Shown piece after piece: positions 61,641 through 64,000 of a stretch of DNA of 64,000 nucleotides. The notes under the pieces are model-generated. The model saw only the letters and a program-made list of their open reading frames with translations, did not search any database and had not been told where the DNA came from. Numbering within the stretch: the first letter of the stretch is position 1; each line of letters begins with the position of its first letter. Source of the stretch: Polaromonas sp. A23. GTDB taxonomy: Bacteria > Pseudomonadota > Gammaproteobacteria > Burkholderiales > Burkholderiaceae_C. The position numbers were made by a program, and so were the translations under genes. The stretch spans positions 62,001 to 126,000 of the forward strand of contig NZ_MUNO01000004.1 of NCBI RefSeq assembly GCF_002001015.1, read 5' to 3'.

Positions 61641-64000
61641 TCAGGCGCCCAGGCTGTGTTCGTCTGCGGCCACGTGGCTGAAATAGCGGCGGCTCAGCAT
61701 GTCCGACAGTTCGAAGGCAGCGCTGCAGCATTGCTCCAGCTGCGAGAGCAGGCCATCGTATTGGCTGCTCTCGGGCGCTCCGGGGGCAGCGGTGCAAAGT
61801 TCATGGAGCTGCCAGTTTCCCGGGTCAGGCAGGGTGGCCGTCAGGTCAGGCACGGGTTGCGGCGCGCCCACGGTGTTTTCCGCCAGGCGCGCCAGGCGGC
61901 CACGCAGGGTTTGCGTGACCCAGCCGAGCGAGCGCGGGTTGTCCCTGTCGAGAACCAGCAGGTCCAGCAGGGCAGGCACGTCACGCTGCTGCTGGTACTG
62001 CGCATGGAAGGTGATGGTGCTGTCGAACAGCGCCAAAATGGCACCGAAGCCACCTTCGTCATAAACAGCGCCGGTTTCAAAACCAAGGATCAGCGAAGAC
62101 GCCAGCGTGTTCAGGCGCTCGATGTGGCGGCCGGTGCTGAGAAGGCGCCAGCCGTCGTCGCGGCTCATGCGGTCGGTTTGTGCGCCCGTCATGGCCGCCA
62201 GGAAGCCGCTTGCCGATTCGAGTGCAGCAAGGGCTTCGACCGATGAGTACTCGAGTGCCTGCGAGGCAGGGTGATCGGGCCCGCTGAAGGCCTCGCAGCG
62301 CCGGAAAAAGTCGGTTTCCGCCCGCATGATCACATGCCATTGTTCCTGCGACAGCCGCTCCCGCACAGCCGAGGCTGCACCCTTGAGCGCGCGCAGGCTG
62401 TAGCCCACGCTGGCGGCGTTTTCGGTGTCGGCCAGGCTGGCAATCAGCGAGCGTTCGAACACCCGGCGGGATTGGGTTGCCGGTGGCACCGAGTCAATCA
62501 CCAAGCCGTTCTTGACGGCCAGCTCCGACAGCCAGGCCATCAGGGGCTGCGATGACTGGTCTTCCCCGTTGAGGGACAGCAGCGTCAGCTGCGCCATGCG
62601 AATGGCGTTTTCGGTTCGCTCGGTATAACGGCCCAGCCAGAACAGGTTTTCGGCAGCGCGGCTGGTCACCGGGGGCTTATGCAGGTTATGCAAGCTACGC
62701 ACCACGGCGCGCGGCGCAGCACCCATTTCCCCGCCAGAGGCAGAAAGAGGCGCTGGAGCAGAGCTTGACGCAAAGCTGGCGTTTCTGGGTTTGGAGCAGG
62801 GCACGTTGTCTTCCATGGCCCAGACATCGGCGCTGCTGCCGCCTTGTTGCATAGAGGCAATTTTGTCGTTGGCGCCGGCCAGCCGCGCCAGGCCGCCGGG
62901 CAGCACCTGCCACGAGCCCGTGCCGTCCGCCACGGCAAACACGCGCAGCATGGTCGAGCGCGGGGCAATGCGCTGCCCTTGCCACGTCGGTGTTTGCGAC
63001 AGCGGCAGGTAGGCCTGCACGGTGTAGTCTTCGCTGCGACGAACCAGGCGACCGGCCCATTCGTCCAGCTCGCGGCGCGACAGCGTCTGCCCGATCACGG
63101 ACTGGATGCCGGACCCCGGATAGGTGCCTTTGATGACGCATTCCTTCAGGCGCGGCAACACAGACTGCAACGCTGCCTGCTCGCCACACCACCAGGTGGC
63201 CAGCGAAGGCAGGGCCAGGGGCTGGTCCAACAGGTGGCGCGATAGCGCCGGCAGAAAGCCCAGCAGCGCGCTGGATTCAAGAAAGGCCGAGCCCGGGGCG
63301 TTGGCCACCAGGACATTGCCGGCACGTATGGCCTGAAGCAGACCCGGTATTCCCAGCGTGGAGTCAGAGCGCAATTCGAGCGGGTCCAGAAACTCGTCGT
63401 CCAGCCGTTTCAGCAGGCCATGCACCCGCTCAAGTCCCTGCAGGGTTTTGAGATAGAGCTTGTCATCACGCACCAGCAAGTCGCTGCCTTCAACCAGGGT
63501 CAGGCCAAGGTAACGCGCCAGGTAGGCGTGTTCGAAGTAGGTTTCGTTGTAGGGACCCGGCGTCAGCAGCACGATCCGGCTTTCCTCGCCCTGGTCAGTC
63601 GCCGGGCAGGATGCTTTCATGCCGTCGACCAGCGCCTTGTAGGACGCGGCGAGGCGTTGCACCTTCATTTCCCGGAAGGCCTCCGGGAACAAGCGTGAAA
63701 TGGCCAGACGGTTTTCCAGCAGGTAACCCAGACCCGACGGCGCCTGGGTGCGTTGCGACACCACCCACCAGCGCCCGTCCGGGCCGCGCGCCAGGTCGAA
63801 TGCGGCAATATGCAGAAAGGTTCCACCGGCCGGCCGCATGCCATGCATGGGCCGCAGGTAGCCCGGGTGCCCTTGTACCAGGGCGGCGGGCAGCAGGCCC
63901 AGCTCCAGCAGTTGCTGCGGGCCGTAAACGTCGGCCATGATGCGTTCGAGCAGCCTGGCGCGCTGGCGCACACCGACATCGATTTGCGCCCAGTCCTGCG
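61641..64000 (-). CDS. Circularly permuted ATP-grasp and alpha-E domain fusion protein, partial
   Basis: The frame is open to the right edge, so the start lies beyond 64000; about 786 residues are present. The N-terminal part is a circularly permuted ATP-grasp ligase (RARLLERIMADVYGPQQLLE, HPGYLRPMHGMRP, YNETYFEHAYLARYLG, PGSAFLESSALLGFLP). The C-terminal half is an alpha-E domain (AENLFWLGRYTERTENAIRM). In many bacteria these are two genes; here they are fused. A GTG at 63971 is an in-frame but unlikely start because family sequence continues upstream of it. Substrate is unknown. Confidence 0.92.
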   Translation of the reverse strand, partial: QDWAQIDVGVRQRARLLERIMADVYGPQQLLELGLLPAALVQGHPGYLRPMHGMRPAGGTFLHIAAFDLARGPDGRWWVVSQRTQAPSGLGYLLENRLAISRLFPEAFREMKVQRLAASYKALVDGMKASCPATDQGEESRIVLLTPGPYNETYFEHAYLARYLGLTLVEGSDLLVRDDKLYLKTLQGLERVHGLLKRLDDEFLDPLELRSDSTLGIPGLLQAIRAGNVLVANAPGSAFLESSALLGFLPALSRHLLDQPLALPSLATWWCGEQAALQSVLPRLKECVIKGTYPGSGIQSVIGQTLSRRELDEWAGRLVRRSEDYTVQAYLPLSQTPTWQGQRIAPRSTMLRVFAVADGTGSWQVLPGGLARLAGANDKIASMQQGGSSADVWAMEDNVPCSKPRNASFASSSAPAPLSASGGEMGAAPRAVVRSLHNLHKPPVTSRAAENLFWLGRYTERTENAIRMAQLTLLSLNGEDQSSQPLMAWLSELAVKNGLVIDSVPPATQSRRVFERSLIASLADTENAASVGYSLRALKGAASAVRERLSQEQWHVIMRAETDFFRRCEAFSGPDHPASQALEYSSVEALAALESASGFLAAMTGAQTDRMSRDDGWRLLSTGRHIERLNTLASSLILGFETGAVYDEGGFGAILALFDSTITFHAQYQQQRDVPALLDLLVLDRDNPRSLGWVTQTLRGRLARLAENTVGAPQPVPDLTATLPDPGNWQLHELCTAAPGAPESSQYDGLLSQLEQCCSAAFELSDMLSRRYFSHVAADEHSLGA

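Noticed and set aside
1-64000. CRISPR arrays, insertion sequences, prophage or integrative elements
   Set aside because: No regularly spaced repeats, transposase, integrase, phage structural genes or attachment-site duplications at the tRNA were seen.

Overview
The window is GC-rich, densely coded chromosomal DNA. Its gene content, codon use and intergenic repeats (AGCTAT...ATAGC mini-palindromes, the TTCGCCCTGAGC..GTCGAAGG inverted repeat) point to a betaproteobacterium of the Burkholderiales, most likely Comamonadaceae and Polaromonas/Rhodoferax-like. That assignment is inference from protein style, not a database match. I see no integrase, transposase, phage gene or CRISPR array.

Layout. 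1-2969: glycine cleavage operon (gcvT-gcvH-gcvP, minus strand, gcvP cut by the window edge) behind a tandem glycine riboswitch. 3171-7092: TRAP transporter dctPQM with a DenD-like dehydrogenase, probably for a small sugar acid. 7334-28776: a large exopolysaccharide region. A plus-strand core epsA-epsB-epsL-epsE-epsF-epsG (regulator, priming transferase, outer-membrane protein, export protein, chain-length protein, BY-kinase-like ATPase) and a WecG/TagA-type transferase face a long, tightly overlapping minus-strand operon. That operon encodes galE, a small tail-anchored secreted protein, a flippase, an O-antigen-ligase/polymerase-like protein, three glycosyltransferases, an acyltransferase, a GMC oxidoreductase, an epimerase and a hexapeptide acetyltransferase. 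The exosortase genes that usually accompany these Eps families are not visible here. 29226-33890: ETF-ubiquinone oxidoreductase, an SDR dehydrogenase divergent across a TetR-type palindrome, an EamA exporter, a thioesterase and an AhpD-like protein.

33961-40534: a soluble multi-PAS histidine kinase divergent from a sigma-54 enhancer-binding regulator closely resembling GlrR/QseF. The regulator is followed by a Vitreoscilla-type globin gene whose upstream region carries two exact TGTC-N10-GACA sites (the published enterobacterial GlrR consensus) and a near-consensus -24/-12 promoter. A small membrane protein and a catalase follow. 41031-45908: HPF-like protein, a metallophosphoesterase translationally coupled to a Ser/Thr kinase-universal stress protein fusion, a PAS-LuxR regulator and a 3-oxoacid CoA-transferase. 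45981-46054: tRNA-Gly(CCC).

46100-55381: a GABA/polyamine-type catabolic operon (gabT, ABC transporter ATPase, binding protein, two permeases, gabD, a DsrE-like exported protein), divergent from a MocR/GabR-type regulator across a 10-bp inverted repeat. 55477-64000: alaS with a local insertion, a dienelactone-hydrolase-family protein, lumazine synthase behind an FMN riboswitch, a RidA protein, and a transglutaminase-like gene next to a fused circularly permuted ATP-grasp/alpha-E gene that runs off the window. The most interesting local system is the GlrR-like/sigma-54/globin circuit at 36495-38871.
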